Part shown: positions 48,613 to 56,653 of the stretch, in pieces
Numbering within the stretch: the first letter of the stretch is position 1
Layout: each line of letters opens with the position of its first letter
Origin: Blastocatellia bacterium AA13
Lineage (GTDB): Bacteria > Acidobacteriota > Blastocatellia > UBA7656
Assembly: GCA_003222245.1 (NCBI GenBank)
Contig: QHVH01000008.1
Coordinates: forward strand, 1 to 64,000
DNA: 64,000 nt
Reading direction: 5' to 3'
Notes under the pieces: model-generated
Database searches by the model: none
The model's input: the letters and a program-made list of their open reading frames with translations, nothing else
What the model was told of the DNA's origin: nothing
Translations under genes and position numbers: made by a program

Positions 48613-48664
48613 GTGGGCGTTTTGACACCACGTAACACAGATGCGCTGGCGCGAGTCAGGACTT

Positions 48665-50581
48665 TCAGTTCACAGCGCTTTTTTTCTCGCTTTCCTGATG
48701 TGCGAGATGGGCTTTTACGATCGCGGTGAGTGTCCGAACTCGCGTGGCAGGTTCCTGAATGCCCCGAGCCAGCATTATCGAACCGTCTCGATCAGAGGCG
48801 GAGAACAGAGCCATTGTGTCCAACAGGCTGAAACGTTCAGCTTGATCCGAGTTTCCGAAGAAGCGGCCTTTCACATCGTTCTGACAGGCGAGATCGATCT
48901 GGCGCAGGATTGAGAACTTATCGACGTTAACAGCTTCGGATCGGTTTAATGCCTTGATGGCCTCCCTCAGTACCTCTTCAGTCTGAATTCTATCGAACTG
49001 CACCAGCACGGCGGCCGCGGCCAACAGCGTAGCGACTTTGCCTTCGGAATCCGCGACGCCCTCAGCGAGACGCCGAGTTTCAATGAGCCACTCGTTAGCC
49101 CTTGTTCGGTCCTTTCTGTTGACGGCCGATTGCGCAAGCTTCACGTACAGAAGCGTGCGATTATCTTTCGCTGACACTCGCTCAACGTATCCCTGCGCGG
49201 TCTGCCAATCACCTCTCTCGATCGCGGCACACGCGAGGTCATAGTAGAGATATTGATGAACGTTCTCCTTTAGGGATGTATCCTTAATTTTTCCGGCGAC
49301 GCCCAGGGCTCGGATGTTCTCCTTCGAGAAAGCTATCGAGATCGCCGCTTCGGCGTATGCGCGGTCTCGTTCACAACCCTCAGGCGCTTTGTCTCCCCGT
49401 TCGATCGCTACGTCAATTCTCTCGCTCGAATTTGCCTCAGAAGACTGTCGCTTTTTCATAGCGATAAGCCTGTTGTTGAGCACAACCTGAATCTGCCCGG
49501 CGGCTTGTTGTTGCTGGGCTTCAGAAGCGCCTCCAACGGCCTGGTCGTTTAGCACCTTCCACTCGCTCAATCGCTCTGATTGATATCGCGCGGCTTCTGG
49601 AAACAGATACGTAGTTGCGAAGAGCGCCAACCCACTCAGGGCGGACCTGACCGGGGCCGCCGAGTTGTTCGCGCGGTTGAGCGTGTCGGTCACCGATCGA
49701 AGCGCGAGGTCGAGGAATGTCCGCGCCAGCGCAGGATTCGAGGTGAGTCCACCGACATTGCGCCCTCCGAAACCCATAAACCGGGCTGGATCGTTGTTCG
49801 AGAAGCCGTATGCCTCGCCATATCCAAGACCAAACCCCGCCAGCCAGAGGACCTGACCCAGAGGAATGTTGGCATTCAGGGCACACTTGTTGAGATAGGC
49901 GCTATAGACCTTTTCGGCTGCAACAATATCCTGTTCGGCAAGCTGGAAGATCAGATGTGCCGCTGAATCGTTCGTCAGGCCCGATGGCGCGGCCGCTTCC
50001 GCGAGTTGCGCTGCTCGAGCGGAATCGTACTTCAGAAGATCGATTGCCGCCCCAACCGCTTCTGAAACCGAACGGCCCTCTTTCTGTCGCTGCTCGGTAA
50101 GGCGCTGATTGAGACGAGCCCCGAGGGCGCCGTCACGTCTTGCAGCCATAGCGATTACCCCGCGAATCGCCTCGCTCGCCTCTTTTCCCGGCTTAAGAGC
50201 CAGAGCAGCTTCCAATGCTGAAGTGAACAAGTCGGCTGACTTGGTCGCATCAACGCTCCAGAAGGCGTCGGCTATTTCAGCCATCACCTTTGGCCTCATC
50301 GATTCGTTCTGCAGACGCCGCGCCTCGTCGCTCAACTGGTCAAGGAGAAAAACCAACTGCTCGATTTCAGCCGATCGATGAGCGCTTGATTCCGGTTTCG
50401 CGAGCGAGTTCTGCTGAGCCGTCTTTCCTTTACTCTTTTGTTCCTGGTTCTGCTTACTAGCGTCTGGTGTTTCCCCAGAAGATTGTGGGCTTGCGGCGCA
50501 GTATGAAAGAGTCATCAAAGCCGCAGCCAGCGAAGACCAGGCCTTGATCCATCTGGAAGCTCTGTATATGCCGTTTCGCAC
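48665..50581 (-). CDS. Exported helical-repeat protein of unknown function
   Basis: 638 aa with a signal peptide near AALMTLSYCAASPQSS; the Cys there could make it a lipoprotein. A polar, Gln/Lys-rich linker (~33-70) is followed by an all-helical protein with TPR-like pairs (AEIADAFWSVDATKSADLFTSALEAALAL, YYDLACAAIERGDWQTAQGYVERV, LYVKLAQSAVNRKDRTRANEWL). No catalytic motif is seen. It is the last gene of the minus-strand group with the Cys-rich peptide, propeller and redoxin genes, after a 267-nt gap that contains a palindrome. Confidence 0.82.
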   Translation of the reverse strand: MRNGIYRASRWIKAWSSLAAALMTLSYCAASPQSSGETPDASKQNQEQKSKGKTAQQNSLAKPESSAHRSAEIEQLVFLLDQLSDEARRLQNESMRPKVMAEIADAFWSVDATKSADLFTSALEAALALKPGKEASEAIRGVIAMAARRDGALGARLNQRLTEQRQKEGRSVSEAVGAAIDLLKYDSARAAQLAEAAAPSGLTNDSAAHLIFQLAEQDIVAAEKVYSAYLNKCALNANIPLGQVLWLAGFGLGYGEAYGFSNNDPARFMGFGGRNVGGLTSNPALARTFLDLALRSVTDTLNRANNSAAPVRSALSGLALFATTYLFPEAARYQSERLSEWKVLNDQAVGGASEAQQQQAAGQIQVVLNNRLIAMKKRQSSEANSSERIDVAIERGDKAPEGCERDRAYAEAAISIAFSKENIRALGVAGKIKDTSLKENVHQYLYYDLACAAIERGDWQTAQGYVERVSAKDNRTLLYVKLAQSAVNRKDRTRANEWLIETRRLAEGVADSEGKVATLLAAAAVLVQFDRIQTEEVLREAIKALNRSEAVNVDKFSILRQIDLACQNDVKGRFFGNSDQAERFSLLDTMALFSASDRDGSIMLARGIQEPATRVRTLTAIVKAHLAHQESEKKSAVN

Positions 50582-50801
50582 TGTAGCCCCCTGTCTTTAT
50601 TACGCCCGCGGCTTTCGGTTCTCGTCGGTGTGGGAAGCGCTCCGAAGAGTGAGAGAATTCCATATTTCAGGTTCGCCGCGGAGCTCCGTCTGAAGTCGAG
50701 TCGAAGCGCGATTTTGATGGTTTGTCAACTTCTCCACCCATCGAGTTCGACCTCCTCAGCTCCAGACTCGGCCCGCGGCGAACTCGTGCCCGCAACGCTG
50801 T

Positions 50802-50824
50802 CTAGCTTAGCTAAGCTAAGCTAG
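50802..50824. repeat. 9-bp perfect inverted repeat
   Basis: CTAGCTTAG (50802-50810) and CTAAGCTAG (50816-50824) flank CTAAG, itself an AGCT-rich echo. No T-run follows. It lies between the Cys-rich peptide gene and the helical-repeat gene. Confidence 0.8.
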
Positions 50825-50848
50825 TCCTTCCTCGCAATCAACAAACAA

Positions 50849-51085
50849 CTACTCTTCGCCACCGCCCCCCTTGGTGTCGGCGGCGCATGTAACGATGCTG
50901 CCATCATCACAAGTGATAGTGCATCCGCTCTTCGATCCTGAGTTCTGACACCCTACTGCGCCTGAGCATCCACGGAGATCGTTGCAGAATAGCGAGGCAA
51001 ATACAGTCTTTCCTCCAAACGCGGCATCGGTGAGCGCGCCCAGTGAAAGCACGAGCAGGCTGATGACGATCCAAGACTTCTTCAT
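50849..51085 (-). CDS. Secreted cysteine-rich mini-protein
   Basis: 78 aa from ATG 51085, with GGAGG seven nt upstream. A signal peptide (WIVISLLVLSLGALTDAAFG) leaves ~50 residues with six Cys: FC, C-x5-C, GC, TC and TC around a Gly/Ser-rich chain, ending in GGGGEE. Such a peptide would be oxidised outside the cytoplasm or kept for modification. It lies 67 nt downstream of the propeller gene. A longer frame to 51202 exists but has no signal peptide. I do not recognise the family. Confidence 0.82.
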   Translation of the reverse strand: MKKSWIVISLLVLSLGALTDAAFGGKTVFASLFCNDLRGCSGAVGCQNSGSKSGCTITCDDGSIVTCAADTKGGGGEE

Positions 51086-51152
51086 ACTTTTCCTCCTCTG
51101 TTTATTGGTTACGTGAATGTTTAGCGTCGCAGCAGAATTATGTCTAACGCCG

Positions 51153-52238
51153 CTACGACGCAAGTTCGATGAGCGAAGCTGAATCTTGCCGATCAGAAGC
51201 AATCAGCCAGAATACGTATCGGCCGTTTATCCGGCGAACATCAAAACCCCGGTACGCCTTTGCTAATGACGGGAGTGCCGCGCGATAACGGTTCATTTCG
51301 GCCCCGTTAAAATCGAACTCGACGATCTCAGGTTGCGGGAGATCCAATAAAATGAAGAGCCGCTCGCCGATTATGCGAGCGCCGGACAGGTATGTCGGCA
51401 ACCGGTACTTGTCGGGGCCGGGATGGCTGAACGATTGGTCCTTGCCCAGGGTGTCCAAGCCAGAGAAGGACGGATGGCTGACATTGAATTCGCGGATGAA
51501 ATCGCCCGCCGTGGAATAGATGCGCACAACCGGCCTATGCTGGAAAGCAGCGATGACCACATCGGCCTTAGCGCAAAGATAGACTTGATCGTCGAACCCA
51601 AGCAGATTGGCTCTGTTCAAACGAGCACCGAAAGACTTCAGTCGCTTTCCGGTACCGTCGACTTCAACGATCAGCGGATCGGACGCCTTCTGCTTCCTGA
51701 ACATGGGATTTATGTAGATGACTCCGTCCGGCCGCACGGCAAAGTGATGAATTTGATAATAGACTCGCGCCAATCGTTCGAATGAGCCGTCTCGCGCAAA
51801 GAACTTGAGGCCGTCGTTATCCGAAATCAGTATCCGGTCTCGCCACATCTGGATTGTCCCGGGCCAGGAGAGCTTTGCCGAACCCTGCAGCGACAACGTC
51901 TGAATAGAATCCGCATCCGGCCGGCAATAGTGAATCAGGTGCGCATTGTTGTCACTTATGAAGAGCGGGCCATGGTCAGACGCAGCCAACGAAACGGGAT
52001 AAACCCATCCACCGCCTCCACCCAGACTCGACTCAATCCGGCGGATCTGGGTTAAAGGCCTTACGTCTCCTGTATAGCCCTTACTTGAGATCTTGGCCTG
52101 GTATTCAACGTCATCGCGACCGGCTTCGGAGTTCGGCGCGGAGCCGGAGCTCTCACCGACCGACTTGCCCGTGCAGCCTGCATATAGCATCGCGAAGGCG
52201 GTAAGACTTAATGCCGCTATTTTGCGGATGATTTTCAT
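51153..52238 (-). CDS. Lipoprotein with a six-bladed beta-propeller fold (BF3164-like)
   Basis: 361 aa. The signal peptide ends in a lipobox (LYAGC, Cys ~22). Repeated ~45-residue units follow the pattern of NHL/6-bladed propellers: strand, loop, then D-G or D-x-G (LFISDNNAHLIHYCRPDADS, RDRILISDNDGLKFFARDGSF, GVIYINPMFRK, PVVRIYSTAGDFIREF). It probably binds a partner at the membrane. It lies 14 nt after the redoxin-like gene and upstream of the Cys-rich peptide. Confidence 0.85.
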   Translation of the reverse strand: MKIIRKIAALSLTAFAMLYAGCTGKSVGESSGSAPNSEAGRDDVEYQAKISSKGYTGDVRPLTQIRRIESSLGGGGGWVYPVSLAASDHGPLFISDNNAHLIHYCRPDADSIQTLSLQGSAKLSWPGTIQMWRDRILISDNDGLKFFARDGSFERLARVYYQIHHFAVRPDGVIYINPMFRKQKASDPLIVEVDGTGKRLKSFGARLNRANLLGFDDQVYLCAKADVVIAAFQHRPVVRIYSTAGDFIREFNVSHPSFSGLDTLGKDQSFSHPGPDKYRLPTYLSGARIIGERLFILLDLPQPEIVEFDFNGAEMNRYRAALPSLAKAYRGFDVRRINGRYVFWLIASDRQDSASLIELAS

Positions 52239-52252
52239 GATGCTCGGAGCCT

Positions 52253-53236
52253 CTATTGAGCGAACCTTCTCAACATCTCTCTGGTTTCCGATAATTCGGT
52301 TTCAATCGATACGACCTTACCCTGGCTGACAGCAATAACCGTCCCGTTTATAAGCCTTGTTCCGTAGGTCTGGTCCAGAATCGACCAGCGACGGGAAAGC
52401 TCGGGGTTGGCGCGCTCGACATCGAAAGAGATGTCCAGGTTAGTTTTGAAATTGTCCGCGTCAGAGGCTTGAAACGAGTTCGGGAGCAAGGCCAGATAAG
52501 CGATTCCCTGGTCGTTTGAAGCACGCGCCCTGAGCAGATCGATCAGGTAATGTTCGGGACAGCCAGTACAGGCTTGCGAGAAGATCACTCCCACGGCCTT
52601 GCCACGCTTCGAGCGCGCCGCCCTGGAATGGAGTTGTTCGAGCAAACCGTCATCGCTTATCTTTATAATCGTCGCCAGCAGCATATCTCGAGAGAAAGGC
52701 GCGTCTCCATTCACCAGGTGGAGCAATGAGCCCACTGCGTCGCCCTCATCATACTTGGCCCAACCCCGGAGTCTTCCGGTCTCGTCGAAAAGGCGCCACT
52801 CTTCGCAGCATTTTGGAATATTGAAGAGATCGCTCAATCGCTCGTAATTATCCTCAACGACGATCAGATCGCCGGCATCTTTCGGCATCCTCCTTCTAAA
52901 CTCGCGGGAGTCCCTGGTAATAATCACCCACGAGATTGGGCGCCGGAGGTTCTGTCCGCGAACTCGCAGGAACGAAGCGATCTGCGGCTCAACGTATGGA
53001 TTGACGAATTGAACGAATAGAGGTGATCCGAGAAGGGTCGACGTCTGCATGGCCTGGCCGGCGTCATCTTTCAACTCGATCAGGGGCAAGCTCTGAGTCA
53101 AAGCCAGAGGCAGAGGACCGATCGCCTTAGCAGTGCCGCTTCTACGTGCCAACAGATAGCCAGCGACGAGGATGTTGGCTGCAACCAAGACGGCTAAGAG
53201 AAGCCGGCGACGGGAGTTGACGATCGAGGTGCACAT
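52253..53236 (-). CDS. Membrane-anchored redoxin/TlpA-like protein
   Basis: 327 aa. One N-terminal membrane helix (LLLAVLVAANILVAGYLLA at ~12-30). Residues ~50-170 resemble a thioredoxin-like domain without the usual CxxC (PLFVQFVNPYVEPQIASFLRV). A second region carries CTGC (Cys223, Cys226) in VGVIFSQACTGCPEHYLIDLL. It probably moves electrons or checks disulfides in the periplasm. It is the first gene of the minus-strand cassette. Confidence 0.72.
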   Translation of the reverse strand: MCTSIVNSRRRLLLAVLVAANILVAGYLLARRSGTAKAIGPLPLALTQSLPLIELKDDAGQAMQTSTLLGSPLFVQFVNPYVEPQIASFLRVRGQNLRRPISWVIITRDSREFRRRMPKDAGDLIVVEDNYERLSDLFNIPKCCEEWRLFDETGRLRGWAKYDEGDAVGSLLHLVNGDAPFSRDMLLATIIKISDDGLLEQLHSRAARSKRGKAVGVIFSQACTGCPEHYLIDLLRARASNDQGIAYLALLPNSFQASDADNFKTNLDISFDVERANPELSRRWSILDQTYGTRLINGTVIAVSQGKVVSIETELSETREMLRRFAQ

Positions 53237-53931
53237 ATTGAGTTCACGGATTCGGAGCCCGAGAAGCGTTCACCATAAGCCTCTCCGGGAAGTAAAGAAC
53301 AGACGATCTAGACAATTAGCGTCATCAGCGGCTGAGCAGCAAGCTCAGCACGCTAGACCCCTCACCCTCAAGAGGGTAGCGAAATGACTACACTGCAAAA
53401 CCGGTCGTGATTGGCCCGGTTCCCGTGCCCAGTAATCACCTGAACAACACCAGTAATCTAGTTCCATGAACCACAAAAGAAAGCGCTCGCGCATAATACG
53501 ATCAGCTTACCGTTGAAGTCAAGAAATTTGTGATTCACCTCACCGTTGCAAGCGCACGGCATCGCAAGAGCACAAGCCTCTGAGCCCACCGGCGTGATTG
53601 ATTCTCCATCCGCCGCTCATGAAATATGGATCCGGTTCACGACCACAATGGCATCGGCAGGTTTAATATATAGGCTCCGAGATCGCGCATGCGAGGGAAC
53701 ACAAAGGATGCTGACTGGCCGGAACAATCGCGCGGATTCCGAATTGCCCGATCAGGTTCAGGTGCAGCTAAAACACATAGACAGTGGCGCGCCGATATCG
53801 GTGCCGGCTACGTATTTTTCATGCCCGATTCTTTAGCCTAAAACACTTGAAAAGGTGGTGTCATTAGCAATATGGCGCATTGACAATAGGCTCTACGCTT
53901 ACATAGCCTATGACTAGTCAGACTACTGAGC

Positions 53932-54108
53932 GTTCTTACCTTAGGTGAGATCCGAAAGGCCATCGCGCTCCTAGCCCAAGGCAAACGGCGGACTCGCCTG
54001 GAGACATGGCTCGAAGTTCAGTTGAAAGCACGCTTCGCCGGGCAGATTTTCTCGATTGACTCAGGAGCGATCAATAGGATCATGACCGCTCACCCGAGTC
54101 CCTACTGA
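53932..54108 (+). pseudogene. VapC/FitB-type PIN toxin remnant
   Basis: 59 codons with no start read VLTLGEIRKAIALLAQGKRR, LETWLEVQLKARFAGQIFSI and DSGAINRI, then stop. This is the second-acid and helical middle of VapC-type PIN proteins (the LGEI block with its conserved Glu). The N-terminal Asp strand and the C-terminal acidic motif are missing. Confidence 0.78.
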
Positions 54109-54719
54109 AGCGCTTACGTAACCTCCAGCGCGAGGATATCGCTGTAGGGGACGTGTTCGACGCCAGGCAACGGTGAGCTACTTGTGCTCTTGAACAGTGA
54201 TCCACTCGAAGGGCACGGCTTAGAGCAGCCCCAGCACTGACGAAGAGGAGCCTCAGCAACATCATCCGCGCCTAAGGCGTGCACATCTGGATCGATCGAA
54301 GGGGTCACTTTTGGCGGGCAACCCCCTGTACATTTCTCGCGAGCGCCGGAGCCAGACGCTATCAGCCTTCTATAGATGTAGTCGGCGCTCCGCGTCTCGA
54401 TCTATCGGTGCATTCGGCAGGCAGAGTCTCTGGACCTTTTATTTTGTCGACCAGTTCGATCCAGCCCCAGAGAATACTGCTAGCCCGGGATCACCTATCC
54501 TATCCACGTTGTTCATAGCATTCGCCGGGCCGCTTCCCTCTTTCAGGTTGATAGGGCTTCAGCGGGCTGATCCAGTTGAAAGTCTTTTGGATCTTCAGGA
54601 AGCTCGACTGGAGGCACAGGCGCTTGAGTTCCTCAATTCATTCCAGGAGCCAAAGGACAGATGAGTGAGCTCGGATAACCTGATGCACTTAATATCGCCG
54701 GCTCTCGTGCTGAAGGAGG

Positions 54720-54761
54720 CTGCGGATGAGTGGCTGCGGATGAGTGGCTGCGGATGAGATG
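54720..54761. repeat. 14-nt tandem repeat, three copies
   Basis: CTGCGGATGAGTGG at 54720 and 54734, with an imperfect third copy at 54748. It is immediately upstream of the antitoxin gene and may affect its expression. Confidence 0.9.
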
Positions 54762-54778
54762 ACCAACAGCCAAAAAGG

Positions 54779-55102
54779 ATGCTATCGTCAAAGGATAAGA
54801 TTAAAGCGCTGCTTTCAGATGCCAGGAGCGATTTTATGAGCCAGCTTCAGATTCAGAATGTACCAGAAGATAAGATGCAGGCGCTGGTCGAAAAAGCCGA
54901 CGAATCCGGTCAGACCCCTGAAGAATACGCGCTTCATCTCATCATACAAGGGCTATCTACGTCTGGACGCGAAAAGACGTTTGATGAAATCCTTGCACCC
55001 TTTCGGCGAGAAGTGAAACAGAGTGGTCTGACAGACGACGAGCTCGCCGGTCTCTTCACAAGAGCAAGACAGGACTACGCTCGCGAGCAGAATGGATCAT
55101 AG
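54779..55102 (+). CDS. Antitoxin of the PIN toxin pair
   Basis: 107 aa from ATG 54779. It is helical and acidic. ARSDFMSQLQIQNVPEDKMQALVEKADESGQTPEEYALHL resembles short antitoxins that fold a degenerate DNA-binding N-terminus and a toxin-binding C-terminus (FDEILAPFRREVKQSGLTDDELAGLF). It abuts the toxin gene with no gap. I assign the role from position and size. Confidence 0.72.
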   Translation: MLSSKDKIKALLSDARSDFMSQLQIQNVPEDKMQALVEKADESGQTPEEYALHLIIQGLSTSGREKTFDEILAPFRREVKQSGLTDDELAGLFTRARQDYAREQNGS

Positions 55103-55594
55103 TTGAGTACCGAGAAACCGCGAGCCGTCCTAGATTGCATGGTTTGCTTACAAGCCGCTGCCAGAGATCAGAGTCCTGCAGCGGCTTGTTTGCGATTGGC
55201 TGAGAATCGCTATATTCGGCTCTTCATTAGTAGAGACATCCTCAGAGAGGTGCAGAACGTATTATCGCGCGGTTATGTTCGGGCAAGGTTTCAGACACTC
55301 ACCGACGAAACCGTCACCGCGTTTCTTGAGCGCCTACGAAATGCTTCGGAGTTCATTAGAGCAGTCCCAAGGCCCTTTACCTATGAGGAACGCGACGTAA
55401 AGGATGAGCCTTACATCAATCTCGCGGTTGAAGTGGAGGCGCATTATGTTCTGAGCCGGGACAAGGACCTCCTCGATCTGATGAACTGGGAGACGGAGGC
55501 GGGCCGAGAGTTCCAGAAACGGTTCCGCTTTCTAAGGATCGTACCACCTGAGGTCTTTCTAGGTGAGATCGCGAAAAGAGACGTGCCCGACTAG
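55103..55594 (+). CDS. PIN-domain toxin (COG1569-type)
   Basis: 163 aa from a TTG directly after the antitoxin stop. It has the PIN core: AVLDCMVCLQAAARD with the first catalytic Asp, RLFISRDILREVQNVL with the conserved Glu, and DVKDEPYINLAVEVEAHYVLSRDKDLLDL with later acidic residues. It is a predicted metal-dependent ribonuclease. Unlike the copy at 21526 it is full length. Confidence 0.88.
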   Translation: MSTEKPRAVLDCMVCLQAAARDQSPAAACLRLAENRYIRLFISRDILREVQNVLSRGYVRARFQTLTDETVTAFLERLRNASEFIRAVPRPFTYEERDVKDEPYINLAVEVEAHYVLSRDKDLLDLMNWETEAGREFQKRFRFLRIVPPEVFLGEIAKRDVPD

Positions 55595-55640
55595 GCCTAA
55601 AAGCAGCGTGATTAAAGAGTATTGAAAAAGAAGAGAGTAG

Positions 55641-55714
55641 CTGAAATGTGCTCCTGAACGTAGTTTCAAGTGTAAATAAAGAAATCTGCGATTCAAGAAA
55701 GGAACACATTTCAG
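55641..55714 (+). repeat. 15-bp inverted repeat ending at the transposase start
   Basis: CTGAAATGTGCTCCT (55641-55655) and AGGAACACATTTCAG (55700-55714) pair at 14 of 15 positions around 44 nt. The right arm contains the AGGA ribosome-binding site of the next gene, whose GTG is at 55715. It may also be an insertion-sequence end. Confidence 0.75.
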
Positions 55715-56242
55715 GTGAACAAAAGAGACCACAAGAGAATGATGAAGCGCAAGCGGAGATTGGCGAAGCGGCTTGAGAGGAAGCAGTACGAGGATCAAGC
55801 GGAAGCGATGTTCAAGCAGACGGCGATCAGTTATGAGATGGGAGGGCGGGTGGAAGCGATGGGATATGGAGGGATCGGAGCGATACACAATTTGGTATGT
55901 AAGCTAGGATTGGATGAAGCGCTCAATGAGGCGATAAAGCTGTTGAAGATACATGTGCCGTACCACGAATCAGATCACATATTGAACATGGCGTACAACG
56001 TAATGAGCGGGGGGAGGTGTTTGGAAGACATCGAGAGACTGCGAAACGATGAGGGTTATATTGAACAGTCTCGTAAAGCGGGCCAGGGACAGCCTTCCAA
56101 CCTATTTAGTCTAACGCAGCCTTTTCCGCGAACCAGTCTTAGCGTGTTTGATCCGCTGTGGGGCGAAATTCCCTCTTTGAATTGGGGGTTTCGCCCACAT
56201 CCAGGCCAAAGGTCTCCGCCCCTCCAGGCCAAAGGTCATTGA
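55715..56242 (+). pseudogene. IS1380-type transposase, truncated after the N-terminal domain
   Basis: The first ~125 codons match IS1380-family transposases: VPYHESDHILNMAYNVMSGG then RCLEDIERLRNDEGYIE. The basic start (KRDHKRMMKRKRRLAKRLERKQ) is part of it. After ~56085 the sequence no longer resembles a transposase. The DDE catalytic domain is absent, so it cannot move itself. Confidence 0.82.
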
Positions 56243-56348
56243 TCGATCCGGCCGACTCAGCCCTCACGGAAACGCGTTGCTTTGGTAACAGACCCTTTCA
56301 ACTATTTTGACCTCTCAAATGCTCTGCGCTCCGACTGGGCGTATCGAT

Positions 56349-56396
56349 ATACATAGCATCCCGAATCCATAGCATCCCGGATACATAGCATCCCGA
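56349..56396. repeat. 16-nt tandem repeat, three copies
   Basis: ATACATAGCATCCCGA at 56349, 56365 and 56381, with one or two changes per copy. It lies in the spacer between the IS1380 relic and the hybrid kinase. Confidence 0.9.
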
Positions 56397-56542
56397 GTTA
56401 TTGATGAGAACGTTTTATGGAGTGAAGCGCTCCAATAAGTCTATGCTCGATTACTCTTAGCTATATCTCTTCAGGATGTATCGCAAACAGAGTCGCGTTC
56501 GGAGTGAGCCGCCGCGAGGTGCTGAAGCGGTGATCGCCAGGG

Positions 56543-56638
56543 ACCAGGTAATAGCGGGTTTAAGCGACGTAGAAAACACTTAATCGTTGGACCAAGTAAT
56601 ATCACTTTTGAGCGACATAGAAAACAATTAATCGTTTT
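56543..56638. repeat. 48-nt tandem duplication, diverged
   Basis: Two 48-nt units at 56543-56590 and 56591-56638 share the end block AGCGAC.TAGAAAACA and TTAATCGTT. They lie 15 nt before the hybrid kinase start, so they could carry regulator sites. Within the 411-nt spacer I see nothing else. Confidence 0.85.
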
Positions 56639-56653
56639 AGGGCGGCACGCACC

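Larger units (their letters stand above)
53237..54778. other. Mostly non-coding accessory DNA with relics
   Basis: 1.5 kb before the PIN toxin-antitoxin pair. It contains a VapC remnant (53932-54108) and a 14-nt tandem repeat (54720-54761). The short open frames at 53546-53836 and 54311-54664 lack ribosome-binding sites or family features. I support no other gene. Confidence 0.6.

Noticed and set aside
54311-54664. Open frame of 117 codons as a gene
   Set aside because: No ribosome-binding site, family feature or coding-like composition in a region full of relics.
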